Below are positions 25,228-33,615 of a stretch of DNA of 64,000 bases, one piece after another (the first letter of the stretch is position 1; every line of letters begins with the position of its first letter). The position numbers were made by a program, and so were the translations under genes. The notes beneath the pieces are model-generated. The model made no database searches. It had not been told where the DNA came from and saw only the letters and a program-made list of their open reading frames with translations. Source of the DNA: Thermovenabulum gondwanense (GTDB lineage: Bacteria; Bacillota; Thermosediminibacteria; Thermosediminibacterales; Thermosediminibacteraceae); the NCBI RefSeq assembly GCF_001601575.1, contig NZ_LOHZ01000032.1:61017-125016 (forward strand), in the 5' to 3' direction.

Positions 25228-26301
25228 TTATAAGATTATCAAATCCTTGCTGGATTTTGTCAAGTTCTTAATGCCATGTTCGGTAATCACTACCAAATCT
25301 TCGATTCGTACACCACCGAAATTTTCTATGTATATTCCCGGTTCTACTGTTACTACCATCCCCGGCTTTAATTCTTCCTCGCCCAATTTTGAGAGCCTTG
25401 GCTCCTCATGAATCTCTAAACCAACACCATGACCCAATCCGTGTCCAAAATTTGAACCAAAACCATTATTTTCAATTATGTCTCTTGCAATCTTATCGGC
25501 ATCTTTTCCTAAAATTCCTGCTTTTATGTACTCCAGAGCTTTTTCCTGAGCTTCCCTGACGATCCGGTATATTTTTATCTGTTCTTCACCGGGTTTTCCT
25601 AAAAATACCGTCCTGGTCATATCGGAACAGTAATGATTATACTTTGCACCAAAATCCAGGGTTATAAAATCTCCGTATTTTAATTTTCTTTCCGTTGGTT
25701 CACCATGAGGAAGGGAAGCTCTTTCACCGGTAGCTACGATAGTCGGAAAGGATAAACCTTGGGCCCCATTCTTTTTAATAAAAAACTCCAATTCTAAGGA
25801 AATCTCTTTTTCCGAAACTCCGGGTTTTATGTAATCCAAAATATGAATAAACGCCATATCCGCAATTCGCTGAGCAGTTTTTATATTATCTATTTCTTCC
25901 TCTTCCTTGATCATCCTTATTTTTTCTACAAGACCGCCTACTCTTCCTATTTCTATCCCTTCTAAATTTTGATTTAATTCTTCATAAGTTTTTAATGTTA
26001 CTACATTTTCTTCAATGCCGGTATTTAAAATATTATTTTCCTTTAATACCTGAGCAAGAAGGCTAAAAGAGGAAACCCCGGGTTTGTATTCTATTACATC
26101 GCAATGCGGGCTTTCCTTTTTGGCCTGTTCAACGTATCTAAAATCTGTAAATATGTACATCTTAGTTTCGGTAACCAGCAAAAAGCCTTCTCCGGTATAG
26201 TTGCAAAGGTAAAAAATATTTTCCGGCTTAAAAATAACAGCGGATAATAAATTTTTTTCCTTTAATGCATTTACAAGTTTTTCAATCCTCGTGCTTACCA
26301 A
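25228..26301 (-). CDS. Xaa-Pro aminopeptidase, M24 family
   Basis: This 357-residue metallopeptidase removes N-terminal residues ahead of proline. The N-terminal creatinase-like domain covers residues 1-125. The pita-bread domain carries the dimetal ligands: Asp in FITLDFGAKYNHYCSDMTRT (two aspartates), His in GHGLGHGVGLEIHE, Glu in VTVEPGIYI and Glu in GVRIEDLVV. It is placed before efp, as in many Firmicutes, which ties proline-peptide turnover to EF-P only by neighbourhood. Confidence 0.93.
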   Translation of the reverse strand: MVSTRIEKLVNALKEKNLLSAVIFKPENIFYLCNYTGEGFLLVTETKMYIFTDFRYVEQAKKESPHCDVIEYKPGVSSFSLLAQVLKENNILNTGIEENVVTLKTYEELNQNLEGIEIGRVGGLVEKIRMIKEEEEIDNIKTAQRIADMAFIHILDYIKPGVSEKEISLELEFFIKKNGAQGLSFPTIVATGERASLPHGEPTERKLKYGDFITLDFGAKYNHYCSDMTRTVFLGKPGEEQIKIYRIVREAQEKALEYIKAGILGKDADKIARDIIENNGFGSNFGHGLGHGVGLEIHEEPRLSKLGEEELKPGMVVTVEPGIYIENFGGVRIEDLVVITEHGIKNLTKSSKDLIIL

Positions 26302-26379
26302 ATTAACCCTCCTTTCCCTTTTATAAACCGTTTACCTTAATATTACCATATTTGTATTACAATTTACAGGATTATAAGT

Positions 26380-26937
26380 TTAGAAATAGCAATACCTTAC
26401 CTTCAATTCTGCACTGCCCGCATTGCCGTCATTTAAATTAATACTTAAGTTATCTATAAAGATTAACCTTTTTTGTTTTTCTAAATCTGAAAGAAAAGAG
26501 TATAAACCTTCCTTGCTACCTTCTACCTGTATAGAAAAAAAGGCATATTTTTCTCCACCTTCTCCTTTATTTCCACCCTCAGGTTTAATTATTAATATTT
26601 TAACCTTATTTTTAGCAGCTAAAAAATCTATATTTTCCAGCACATCTTCAGCGTTACTGCTATCGGGAAGCACACTTTTCAATTCTTCTCTTTTTCTCTT
26701 ATACTCTTCTAAATTCTTTTTCTCCCTAACCAGCTCATCATAATAATCCAGAATTTTTTTATATTCTTCCCTTAAAGCGATTAATTTTTCCTGTTTTTGC
26801 TTGTAATCATCAAGCCAGGGTATAAAAAAATTCGTAAAAAAATAAAAAATAATCACTATCAAAAGTAAAAAAAGCAATTTTTTTTCCCTCTGGCTTAGTT
26901 TATTATTGATTTTTAATGAAAACAATTTTCCTTTCAT
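26380..26937 (-). CDS. pilO: type IV pilus assembly protein PilO
   Basis: This 185-residue protein has a basic N-terminal cytoplasmic stretch, one transmembrane helix (LLFLLLIVIIFYFFTNFF), a charged coiled coil (about residues 45-75) and a ferredoxin-like C-terminal domain. This is the plan of PilO, which pairs with PilN in the inner-membrane alignment complex. It is the last gene of the pilus operon. Sequence identity is low in this family, so position after pilM-pilN carries much of the weight. Confidence 0.8.
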   Translation of the reverse strand: MKGKLFSLKINNKLSQREKKLLFLLLIVIIFYFFTNFFIPWLDDYKQKQEKLIALREEYKKILDYYDELVREKKNLEEYKRKREELKSVLPDSSNAEDVLENIDFLAAKNKVKILIIKPEGGNKGEGGEKYAFFSIQVEGSKEGLYSFLSDLEKQKRLIFIDNLSINLNDGNAGSAELKVRYCYF

Positions 26938-26963
26938 TCCTTTTCCCCCGGTTCATAAAATAT

Positions 26964-27491
26964 TCAAAAACTCAGGGTAATTTCAAAGTAAAATATATTT
27001 TTTGAGGAATCGAAACGAACGTGATTTAAATTCACTTCTTTTAAGTTTTCAATATACTTTAAATTTCTTAAAAAATTTGAACAGGAAGATAAAGAAGAAC
27101 AATAGCCAGCGATCGAAATAGAAGTGCGGTCTTTCAAATTTATAGATGTTAAATTTATATCCGCAGATTTTTTACTTTCAATTTTACTTATAAGGTCAAA
27201 AAAGTATATCTTACCTTTAATCAAAGAATCGTATATTTCCTTTCTTTTTTTAAGATCTTTTAATTCCTTTTCAAAATCCTTTTCCTCTCCTATCTGTTTA
27301 TTTATCTGTGATATATTATTCTGATAAAAAGCTATTTCTCTCTCTAATTTGTAATTGAAGGCAAAAAAAATGCCTAAATAATAAATGAAAAGCGTAAATA
27401 TTATTATTAAAACAATAGAAGATACTACTAATCTTTTTTTATTTTTTCTTTTCAAAACTATATCCTGCGGTATTAAATTCAATCTGTTCAT
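26964..27491 (-). CDS. pilN: type IV pilus assembly protein PilN
   Basis: This 175-residue protein starts with MNRLNLIPQDIVLKRKNKKR. The INLLP-like motif near the N terminus of PilN binds PilM, and NLIP here is its equivalent. One transmembrane helix, a coiled coil and a C-terminal alpha/beta domain follow. It lies 1 nt after pilM and before pilO. Confidence 0.88.
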   Translation of the reverse strand: MNRLNLIPQDIVLKRKNKKRLVVSSIVLIIIFTLFIYYLGIFFAFNYKLEREIAFYQNNISQINKQIGEEKDFEKELKDLKKRKEIYDSLIKGKIYFFDLISKIESKKSADINLTSINLKDRTSISIAGYCSSLSSCSNFLRNLKYIENLKEVNLNHVRFDSSKNIFYFEITLSF

Positions 27492-27492
27492 C

Positions 27493-28368
27493 CTATCCCC
27501 TCATCGCAAATCCTAATGCATTGCAAAAATCTGCAAGGTCAAAAAGGGTTTCATTTTTTAATACTTTTATTTTTAAATCCTGGAGGTTAAGCTCTCTTGC
27601 AAAAAGGATGTCTAAGTTAAAATTTTCAAAAATAATTCCCCCAATGTGCGATAACTTGCTTCCGCCTCCCATAAGTAGAACCTTATCTACACGTTTGCCT
27701 TTTTTTTGAATAGAATAATAATCTATAAATCGTGAAATTTCCTGGATAAAATCCAGGGCTTTTATTTTTCCAGAAGAAACCGAAAAACTAAAGGTTTTGC
27801 TGAAAAAAAACAGACCGTTTTCCAAAATTGTGGCCTCAGTGTGGTGCTGTCCCAAATCCAGAATAATTACCACTTCATCCTTAAACCTTTCCTTAAAAAC
27901 CCTGTTTACTGCCAAAGGGTAAACATCTACCGCTTCTACATAAAACCCTGCTTTTTCAAAGGCCTCGATATACTCCTTTATTACCGAAGTGGGGGCTGCA
28001 GCTAAGAGCAACTGTACACTTTTTTCGTTTTCCAAAATTATCTCATAATCAAAAGTATAGTCATCTTTTATAACCATAGTAAAATCCTGAGATTCCCAGT
28101 AAACCGCTTCCTTCATCTCCTTGGGCTTCATTCTGGGGAGGGAAACATTGCGGTATATGATATGTTTTGATGGAAGGCCAAAAATTACACTTTTTTTCCC
28201 TAATTTAGATCGAATATCTTTCAAAATGGGGATTATATCCTCATTCTCTCCTTTTTCCAGCTTAATAAATTCCTTTATATAAATTCCATTTTTTGTTTTA
28301 TAAGCTTCAACTGCTTTAATATAAAAACTACCCAGGTCTATACCAATCCTTGATTTATAAAACGACAT
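27493..28368 (-). CDS. pilM: type IV pilus assembly protein PilM
   Basis: This 291-residue actin-like ATPase is cytoplasmic and binds PilN. It has the phosphate-1 loop IGIDLGSFYIKAVEA at the start, the phosphate-2 region VVIILDLGQHHTEATI and the adenosine motif VLLMGGGSKLSHIGG. It is shorter than proteobacterial PilM (about 350), as is usual in Firmicutes. It is between the ComFB-like gene and pilN. Confidence 0.92.
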   Translation of the reverse strand: MSFYKSRIGIDLGSFYIKAVEAYKTKNGIYIKEFIKLEKGENEDIIPILKDIRSKLGKKSVIFGLPSKHIIYRNVSLPRMKPKEMKEAVYWESQDFTMVIKDDYTFDYEIILENEKSVQLLLAAAPTSVIKEYIEAFEKAGFYVEAVDVYPLAVNRVFKERFKDEVVIILDLGQHHTEATILENGLFFFSKTFSFSVSSGKIKALDFIQEISRFIDYYSIQKKGKRVDKVLLMGGGSKLSHIGGIIFENFNLDILFARELNLQDLKIKVLKNETLFDLADFCNALGFAMRG

Positions 28369-28380
28369 GATTACACCTCA

Positions 28381-28653
28381 TCAGTGATGCGGATTTTTTG
28401 ATACTATTTCTATAGCTTTTACGATTTCTACCAGAGCATCCGCCCTGAATTGCTGGCTTAATAATTGTATTTTGGTAAATACCTCCCCTTCTTCCGTAAC
28501 GGTGTATTTGGGAGGCAGGTGGTTTAAGGCTATTGCCATGATATCCAGCCTGCACCTTTCGCAGTTACAAAAATCCTTCTTTTCCGTCAAAATTTCATCC
28601 AGTATTTGAATTACCACGTCTTCCATAAAATTTTTTAATTTCAAAGTTTTCAT
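28381..28653 (-). CDS. ComFB family protein
   Basis: This protein of about 90 residues matches the late-competence ComFB family: KNFMEDVVIQILDEIL, CNCERCRLDIMAIALNHLPPKY (shorter core CRLDIMAIALNHLPPKY), then a C-terminal helix region. The CxxC-x2-C cysteines fit the family's metal-binding motif. ComFB is encoded in the comF operon of Bacillus; family members elsewhere have been reported as cyclic di-nucleotide receptors that affect type IV pili and competence. ATG at 28653 follows GGAGAGGA by 7 nt. Here it is embedded between the minor pilins and pilM, supporting a link to pilus control. Confidence 0.85.
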   Translation of the reverse strand: MKTLKLKNFMEDVVIQILDEILTEKKDFCNCERCRLDIMAIALNHLPPKYTVTEEGEVFTKIQLLSQQFRADALVEIVKAIEIVSKNPHH

Positions 28654-28684
28654 CCCCTCATCCTCTCCGTAAATAATCATGTAA

Positions 28685-29191
28685 TTAATCTAATAATAAC
28701 GATAAAGGGATAATTTGGGAATAAAAAACATATTCTGTTTCATTGTATTTCAATTTTAAAGCGATTTTTACCTTGCTCAGGTTTTTGTCCTCCCAGGAAA
28801 AATATAAATCTTCCACTTGCGCAACAGGGTTAGATGTTCCGTTGCTTTCCCTTAATACGGTATTAGTGGCACTATTAAAATAATAATATACAGTCTCCCT
28901 TTGCCCCTGGGAATTTATATATGCGACCTCTATTTTTTTATAATTACCGCTTCCCGAATAGGTTTCATCCAGTAAATTTATCTCTTTTGCATATTTAATA
29001 TCTTCCTCAATTCTTGTTAAAACAGTTCTGGCATTTAAAAAGACATCGCTTTTTTTTAATATTACTCCGTAGGTGGACAAGGTTCCTCTGTATGCCCCTA
29101 AAGCAGTTGATATAATAAGTCCCATTATGGCAACGGTTAATATAACCTCTATCAGAGTAAATCCCTTTTCGTGCCTTTTAATTTTAATCAA
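28685..29191 (-). CDS. prepilin-like protein, PilW/GspJ type
   Basis: This minor prepilin of about 168 residues has a basic leader ending KRHEKG, the class III cleavage site G/FTLIEVILTVAIMGLI, and a long hydrophobic N-terminal helix. The C-terminal beta-rich region resembles PilW/GspJ. The open frame extends upstream into the preceding pilin gene; TTG at 29191, just after AAAGGAAGG, gives a normal leader and overlaps that gene by 8 nt. The GspJ-type minor pilin probably helps to initiate or cap the fibre. Confidence 0.8.
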   Translation of the reverse strand: MIKIKRHEKGFTLIEVILTVAIMGLIISTALGAYRGTLSTYGVILKKSDVFLNARTVLTRIEEDIKYAKEINLLDETYSGSGNYKKIEVAYINSQGQRETVYYYFNSATNTVLRESNGTSNPVAQVEDLYFSWEDKNLSKVKIALKLKYNETEYVFYSQIIPLSLLLD

Positions 29192-29567
29192 ACCTTCCTT
29201 TAAAAGTCGCAATTGTAACCGCCCCGCCTTTTCCGTTTTCACTCTCAACAGTTACGACCAGCTGAAGCAAACAATTATTTTTAAAAATAATTTTTGTTTT
29301 TCTATTGAACACTAGCCCATTATATTCTATATCCTTTTCTTCCTCTTCGTAATAACTTTCATTAGCGGGAATTTTTGCGTAAAGTTCCCCAAAACTTTTT
29401 GCAAGCATTTCTTCCATTTTTTGCTTTGCTAAAAATGTCAAAACGGTTTTATCCAAGCTTACGCTTTCAGTAAGCAAATTATCATTTAACAGCATATAGC
29501 CCGGCACAAAAATCAAAGCCAAGAGAGCAACAGCTAAAACAACTTCCACCAGGGTATACCCTTTCAT
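29184..29567 (-). CDS. prepilin-like protein, PilV/GspI type
   Basis: This 127-residue minor prepilin has a very short leader, MKG, and then the pilin helix YTLVEVVLAVALLALIFVPG with Glu at position +5. The globular part is short and beta-rich. It sits between the GspH-type and PilW-type pilins, the usual H-I-J order of minor pilins. Confidence 0.82.
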   Translation of the reverse strand: MKGYTLVEVVLAVALLALIFVPGYMLLNDNLLTESVSLDKTVLTFLAKQKMEEMLAKSFGELYAKIPANESYYEEEEKDIEYNGLVFNRKTKIIFKNNCLLQLVVTVESENGKGGAVTIATFKGRFD

Positions 29568-29592
29568 AATAAAACCCCATTACGTAAAAAAT

Positions 29593-30039
29593 TTAATATA
29601 CCGGGGGAGAATCGCCGATCCTTACCCTCGCAGTCACGGGAGTTACTATAACATAATAGGTTTTATATTTCCCTGAAATTGCAACGGTTCCTCCCTGAGA
29701 AGGAACTCCTGATGGGTAAAACTCTAAAGTGTTACCCGGAAAATTGGTATAGGAAAATTTTACACCGGGAGGTAAAACGAATTTGCTCCCCTGAATAGAA
29801 ACTAATATTTGATAATTGTCCTTAGAATGCAAATCAAAAATTAATCTTACCGTAACTCCTTCCGATAAAGCCTTCTCTCTTGCCAAAGCAATATGCCTCG
29901 CCACCTGCTGACCGGCAAGATTTAGCTTAAAATTTTCTAAGGTAGACTCAAATCTTGGCAGGGCAAGGGTTGTAATTATGGCAAAAATTGCAATAATAAT
30001 AAGCAGTTCAATTAAAGTAAAACCCGAATTTTTATTCAT
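29593..30039 (-). CDS. prepilin-like protein, GspH/FimT type
   Basis: This 148-residue minor prepilin has the leader MNKNSG and mature N terminus FTLIELLIIIAIFAIITTLA. The GspH/FimT pattern follows: QVARHIALAREKALSEGVTV, then a beta-rich domain ending RVRIGDSPPVY. First of the three consecutive minor pilins downstream of pilD. Confidence 0.88.
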   Translation of the reverse strand: MNKNSGFTLIELLIIIAIFAIITTLALPRFESTLENFKLNLAGQQVARHIALAREKALSEGVTVRLIFDLHSKDNYQILVSIQGSKFVLPPGVKFSYTNFPGNTLEFYPSGVPSQGGTVAISGKYKTYYVIVTPVTARVRIGDSPPVY

Positions 30040-30058
30040 TTAAACCTCTTTTCAAAAT

Positions 30059-30793
30059 TTATTTAAAAAGGTTAAAATAATATTTTAGCAATTCCTCTCC
30101 AAAAAGTATCGAAAATATAGCGCCTAAACTCAAAAAAGGCCCAAAGGGGATTGGATCTTTTAAATTTTTTCTTTTTATAAAAATTAATATAATCCCGATA
30201 AAGGCCCCTACTACAAAAGAAGTTAAGATCGACAGCAGTATAAACCTTATCCCGGTAAAAAGTCCTATCAATAAGGCGAGTTTCACATCCCCGCCCCCCA
30301 TACCTCCCCGAGAAAGCAGGAAAATCACTGCCATAAAGGTAAATCCTATTAATCCGCCCAGAAGTGAGGTATAAAAATTTTTCTCGATAAAAACGAAAAT
30401 AATACCGCAAACTAAGCCGAATATGATAATTTCATCGGGCAAAATGTAATGCTCCAGATCTATAAAGGTTAAAGATAAAAGCACGCTTACAAAAAGGGCA
30501 AATTTTATAAAACTCAAATTATAACCGAATTTAAAGAATAAAAGAGTAAAAAGTATTCCGGTTAAGAGCTCTATAAAAAAATACCTTATGGGAATCCTTT
30601 CACCGCAATTTCTACACCGTCCCTTTTGTAAAAGAAAGCTCACAACGGGTATAAGCTCAAAAACCTCCAGCCTTTTTTTGCAAAAAGGACAATGAGAGGA
30701 GGGATATACAATGGACATCTTTTGAGGAACCCTGTAGACTACAACGTTTATAAAACTTCCGATTATTGCACCCAGGATAAAGGAAAAAAGCAT
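30059..30793 (-). CDS. pilD: type IV prepilin peptidase
   Basis: This 244-residue polytopic membrane aspartyl protease cleaves and N-methylates prepilins. It has the N-terminal zinc-binding cysteines (CPFC and CRNC), required for the methylase part, and the two catalytic aspartates in TFIDLEHYILPDE and GGMGGGDVKLALLIG. About seven membrane helices. It serves the four pilins of this operon. The 163 bp between it and pilA are AT-rich without a clear hairpin. Confidence 0.95.
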   Translation of the reverse strand: MLFSFILGAIIGSFINVVVYRVPQKMSIVYPSSHCPFCKKRLEVFELIPVVSFLLQKGRCRNCGERIPIRYFFIELLTGILFTLLFFKFGYNLSFIKFALFVSVLLSLTFIDLEHYILPDEIIIFGLVCGIIFVFIEKNFYTSLLGGLIGFTFMAVIFLLSRGGMGGGDVKLALLIGLFTGIRFILLSILTSFVVGAFIGIILIFIKRKNLKDPIPFGPFLSLGAIFSILFGEELLKYYFNLFK

Positions 30794-30956
30794 TATATCC
30801 CTCCGAAAGGAATTTTATATTCAGATAATGTTTTTATTATTAATAATTAATATTAAAAAATAAATATTTCAAGAAATTTTTGCAAAAAGTATTTTTAAAC
30901 CTTTCAATTCTTAAAAACTTACATTTAACGTTTAAATTTAAAATTAAATAATTAAT

Positions 30957-31283
30957 TTACTGCAAAGTATAACTTTTTTTATCTGTTGCAACACTATAGC
31001 TAAAATCGGTATTATTAGATTTTTTAGGAATTTTATCTAAATAACCACTGGAAACTAAAACATCCAAACTAGTAGGATATTCTCCTTTTTCTGCGTTATA
31101 TCTTTCCAATGCATTAATAATTAAAGATTTATTCATTTCATCTGCGTTAGATTTTGCAGTTCCTACAATATTTCCTACCCTCGGTATCGCTATTGTTGCC
31201 AAAATACCAAGAACTGCGACAACCACAATCAATTCAATCAATGTGAACCCCTTTTTCTCTTTTAACATTTTTCTAATTCTCAT
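30957..31283 (-). CDS. pilA: major type IV pilin
   Basis: This prepilin of about 108 residues has a basic leader MRIRKMLKEKKG, cleavage before FTLIELIVVVAVLGILATIA, and a short globular domain that lacks a cysteine pair. KGEYPTSLDVLVSSGYLDKIP is the pseudopilin/pilin pattern. ATG at 31283 is placed 7 nt after GGGGGG; an ATG at 31289 is possible. Its length and its position between pilC and pilD suggest the major pilin, though a GspG-like role cannot be excluded. Confidence 0.85.
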   Translation of the reverse strand: MRIRKMLKEKKGFTLIELIVVVAVLGILATIAIPRVGNIVGTAKSNADEMNKSLIINALERYNAEKGEYPTSLDVLVSSGYLDKIPKKSNNTDFSYSVATDKKSYTLQ

Positions 31284-31345
31284 CAACATGCCCCCCTTGC
31301 ACCCCCTTTCTTCTATATTAAAAATTTATAAAAAAATTTTATGCC

Positions 31346-32551
31346 TTAATAAAAGTTGTATATTGTAAATATGGGCATCACTACCGCTACTACTATAAAA
31401 CCTACAACTAAGGCTAAGGAAACTATCATTACGGGTTCTATCAGGCTCAGCAGTCTTTCCCTTTCAAATTCCATTTCGTTTTCGAAAAATCCCGCTGTTT
31501 TTGTAAGCATTTCTTCCAGAGCTCCTGCTTCCTCTCCCACTCCTATCATTTTTATAAGCATAACCGGTAGTTCGCTATTTTCAAGAGCTTCGTATAAACT
31601 TTTTCCCTTTCTTAAATCTTCCCTTGCTTTTTCCAGGTCCTTTTTGAAAACCCTGTTTTGTATTACCCTTTCTGCAACCTCTAAGGATTTTAAAATGGGT
31701 ATACCGCTGGCAATAAGTATCGCAAGGGTATTGGCAAAGTTTGCTGTTATCCCTTTTTTTATAAATCTGCCAATTAAAGGTATGTTAAGCTTATAGTAGT
31801 CCAATTTTATTGCTATTTGGGGATTTTCCATTAATTTGTAATATGTAATAATTAATAATATTGTTATTAGTAACATTATTGACAAGATGATATTAAATTT
31901 CTGACTTATCATCAATAGCAACCTTGTGGTAAGGGGAAGTTCTGCCTTTGCTTCCGCAAACAAGTTTATAAAAGTAGGAATTACGCTGTTCATTAAAAAT
32001 ACAACTACCAAAAAAGCCACGATACTCAGCACAACTGGATAGGTTAAGGAATTTTTTACTTTTTCCGTCTGCTTTGAAAGGTTTTCAAAGTAAACGGAAA
32101 TTTTTTTCAAGACATCATCCAGCCTACCGCTTACCTCTCCTGCTTCTACCATGTTTACGAGAATCTCCGGGAATATATTGCTTTGATTTTTGAAGGCTTC
32201 CGCTAAGGTCAAGCCTCTTTTTAAATCGTACACCATCTTTTCTAAGGTCTTTTTAAAAACCGGGTTTGCAGTTTGTTGAGAAATAATATTTAAACAATCA
32301 ATTAACGGAATTCCCGCCTCCAGCATAATGGCAAACTGCCGGCAAAAAACGGCAAAATCCTTATAGCCAATACGGGATGTGAAAAGCCTCAGAGTATCCA
32401 TCAGGCTTTTATTTTTTCTTTTTTCTATCCTGACGGGAATATATCCCTTTTTCTTGAGCATTTCTGCTACTTCGCTTTTTTCGCTGCATTCAAAAAAACC
32501 TTCAATTATTTCTCCCTGAGGACTTATTCCCTTGTAGTAAAAATTTAACAT
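31346..32551 (-). CDS. pilC: type IV pilus platform protein PilC
   Basis: This inner-membrane protein of about 401 residues has two GspF domains (about residues 65-190 and 270-395) and transmembrane helices after each. Motifs are FCRQFAIMLEAGIPLIDCL, VNMVEAGEVSGRLDDVL and MIGVGEEAGALEEMLTKTA. It couples the PilB and PilT motors to pilin. ATG at 32551 has AGGTGA 5 nt upstream and is preferred to the GTG at 32560. Confidence 0.94.
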   Translation of the reverse strand: MLNFYYKGISPQGEIIEGFFECSEKSEVAEMLKKKGYIPVRIEKRKNKSLMDTLRLFTSRIGYKDFAVFCRQFAIMLEAGIPLIDCLNIISQQTANPVFKKTLEKMVYDLKRGLTLAEAFKNQSNIFPEILVNMVEAGEVSGRLDDVLKKISVYFENLSKQTEKVKNSLTYPVVLSIVAFLVVVFLMNSVIPTFINLFAEAKAELPLTTRLLLMISQKFNIILSIMLLITILLIITYYKLMENPQIAIKLDYYKLNIPLIGRFIKKGITANFANTLAILIASGIPILKSLEVAERVIQNRVFKKDLEKAREDLRKGKSLYEALENSELPVMLIKMIGVGEEAGALEEMLTKTAGFFENEMEFERERLLSLIEPVMIVSLALVVGFIVVAVVMPIFTIYNFY

Positions 32552-32560
32552 GCACTTCAC

Positions 32561-33613
32561 CTACTGTATGAAGCTTAACTCGGTAATATGTTTATCGTGG
32601 ACCTCTTTTGATATTAATCCCCTTTTAAACAGGTTTTGAATAGCCTGCTCCATTGTTTGCATACCAAACCTTGCTCCGGTTTGAATTGCAGAAAATAATT
32701 GATGCGTTTTTCCCTCTCTTATCAGATTCTTTACCGCAGGGGTTGCTATTAAAATCTCAAAAGCCGCAACCCTACCGTCTCCATCCTTCTTAGGTAAAAG
32801 CTTCTGGGCCACCACGCAGAGCAAAATATCCGAAAGCTGGACCCTGATCTGATTTTGTTGATGGGGAGGAAATATGTCTATAATCCTTTCTATCGCGCCC
32901 GCAGCGCTGGAAGTATGTAAAGTGGACATGACAAGGTGCCCGGTTTCTGCAGCGGTAATAGCCGCAGCCATGGTATTCAAATCCCGCATTTCTCCTATCA
33001 TTATGACATCCGGATCTTCCCTTAAAGCCGAAACCAGAGCTCTATCAAAAGATCTGGTGTCTTCGCCTAATTCCCTCTGATGAATTATGCTTTTTTTATG
33101 CCGGTGGAGGTACTCTATAGGATCCTCAATGGTTATTATATGGCAATTTTTCTCTTTGTTTATATAATCTATCATTGCGGCAAGGGTAGTAGATTTGCCG
33201 GTGCCGGTAGGCCCCGTAACTATTATTAAACCCTTTTCCATTAAAGAAAAATTTTTTAAAATAGAAGGAATTTCTAGTTCTTCAAAAGAGGGGATTTTGT
33301 CAGAAATTGTCCTAATGGCAAGAGCAGGAGTACCCCTCTGCAGGTATAAATTTACCCTGAATCTACCCAAACCGCTAACTGAATAGGCAAAATCTATTTC
33401 TCCGTTTTCTTTAAATTTATCAAATTTTTCCTTGGTCAATATAATCCTTGTTATTTCTTCCAAATCTTTTACGGAAAATTTTTCTTCTTCTTCCATCAGG
33501 AAAAGTTTTCCATCAACTCTTAAAACCGGAGGAAGATTCACCGAAATATGTATATCCGAGGCTCTTTTATTCAAAGCTTTTTCTAATATTTTTAAAAACC
33601 TTTTTTCTTCCAT
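32561..33613 (-). CDS. pilT: pilus retraction ATPase PilT
   Basis: This hexameric ATPase of about 350 residues depolymerises the pilus. It has Walker A VTGPTGTGKSTTLAAMI, the Asp box, Walker B EDPDVIMIGEMRD, the His box TGHLVMSTLHT, and the retraction-specific C-terminal segment, here TPAVKNLIREGKTHQL (usually AIRNLIREGK). ATG at 33613 follows GAAGAGG by 7 nt. It overlaps the ribosome site region of pilB's end, so pilB-pilT are coupled. Its presence implies twitching motility or DNA uptake. Confidence 0.94.
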   Translation of the reverse strand: MEEKRFLKILEKALNKRASDIHISVNLPPVLRVDGKLFLMEEEEKFSVKDLEEITRIILTKEKFDKFKENGEIDFAYSVSGLGRFRVNLYLQRGTPALAIRTISDKIPSFEELEIPSILKNFSLMEKGLIIVTGPTGTGKSTTLAAMIDYINKEKNCHIITIEDPIEYLHRHKKSIIHQRELGEDTRSFDRALVSALREDPDVIMIGEMRDLNTMAAAITAAETGHLVMSTLHTSSAAGAIERIIDIFPPHQQNQIRVQLSDILLCVVAQKLLPKKDGDGRVAAFEILIATPAVKNLIREGKTHQLFSAIQTGARFGMQTMEQAIQNLFKRGLISKEVHDKHITELSFIQ

Positions 33614-33615
33614 TT

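Noticed and set aside
30072..30410. 112-residue frame inside pilD.
   Set aside because: Overlaps the clear prepilin peptidase coding sequence in another phase.
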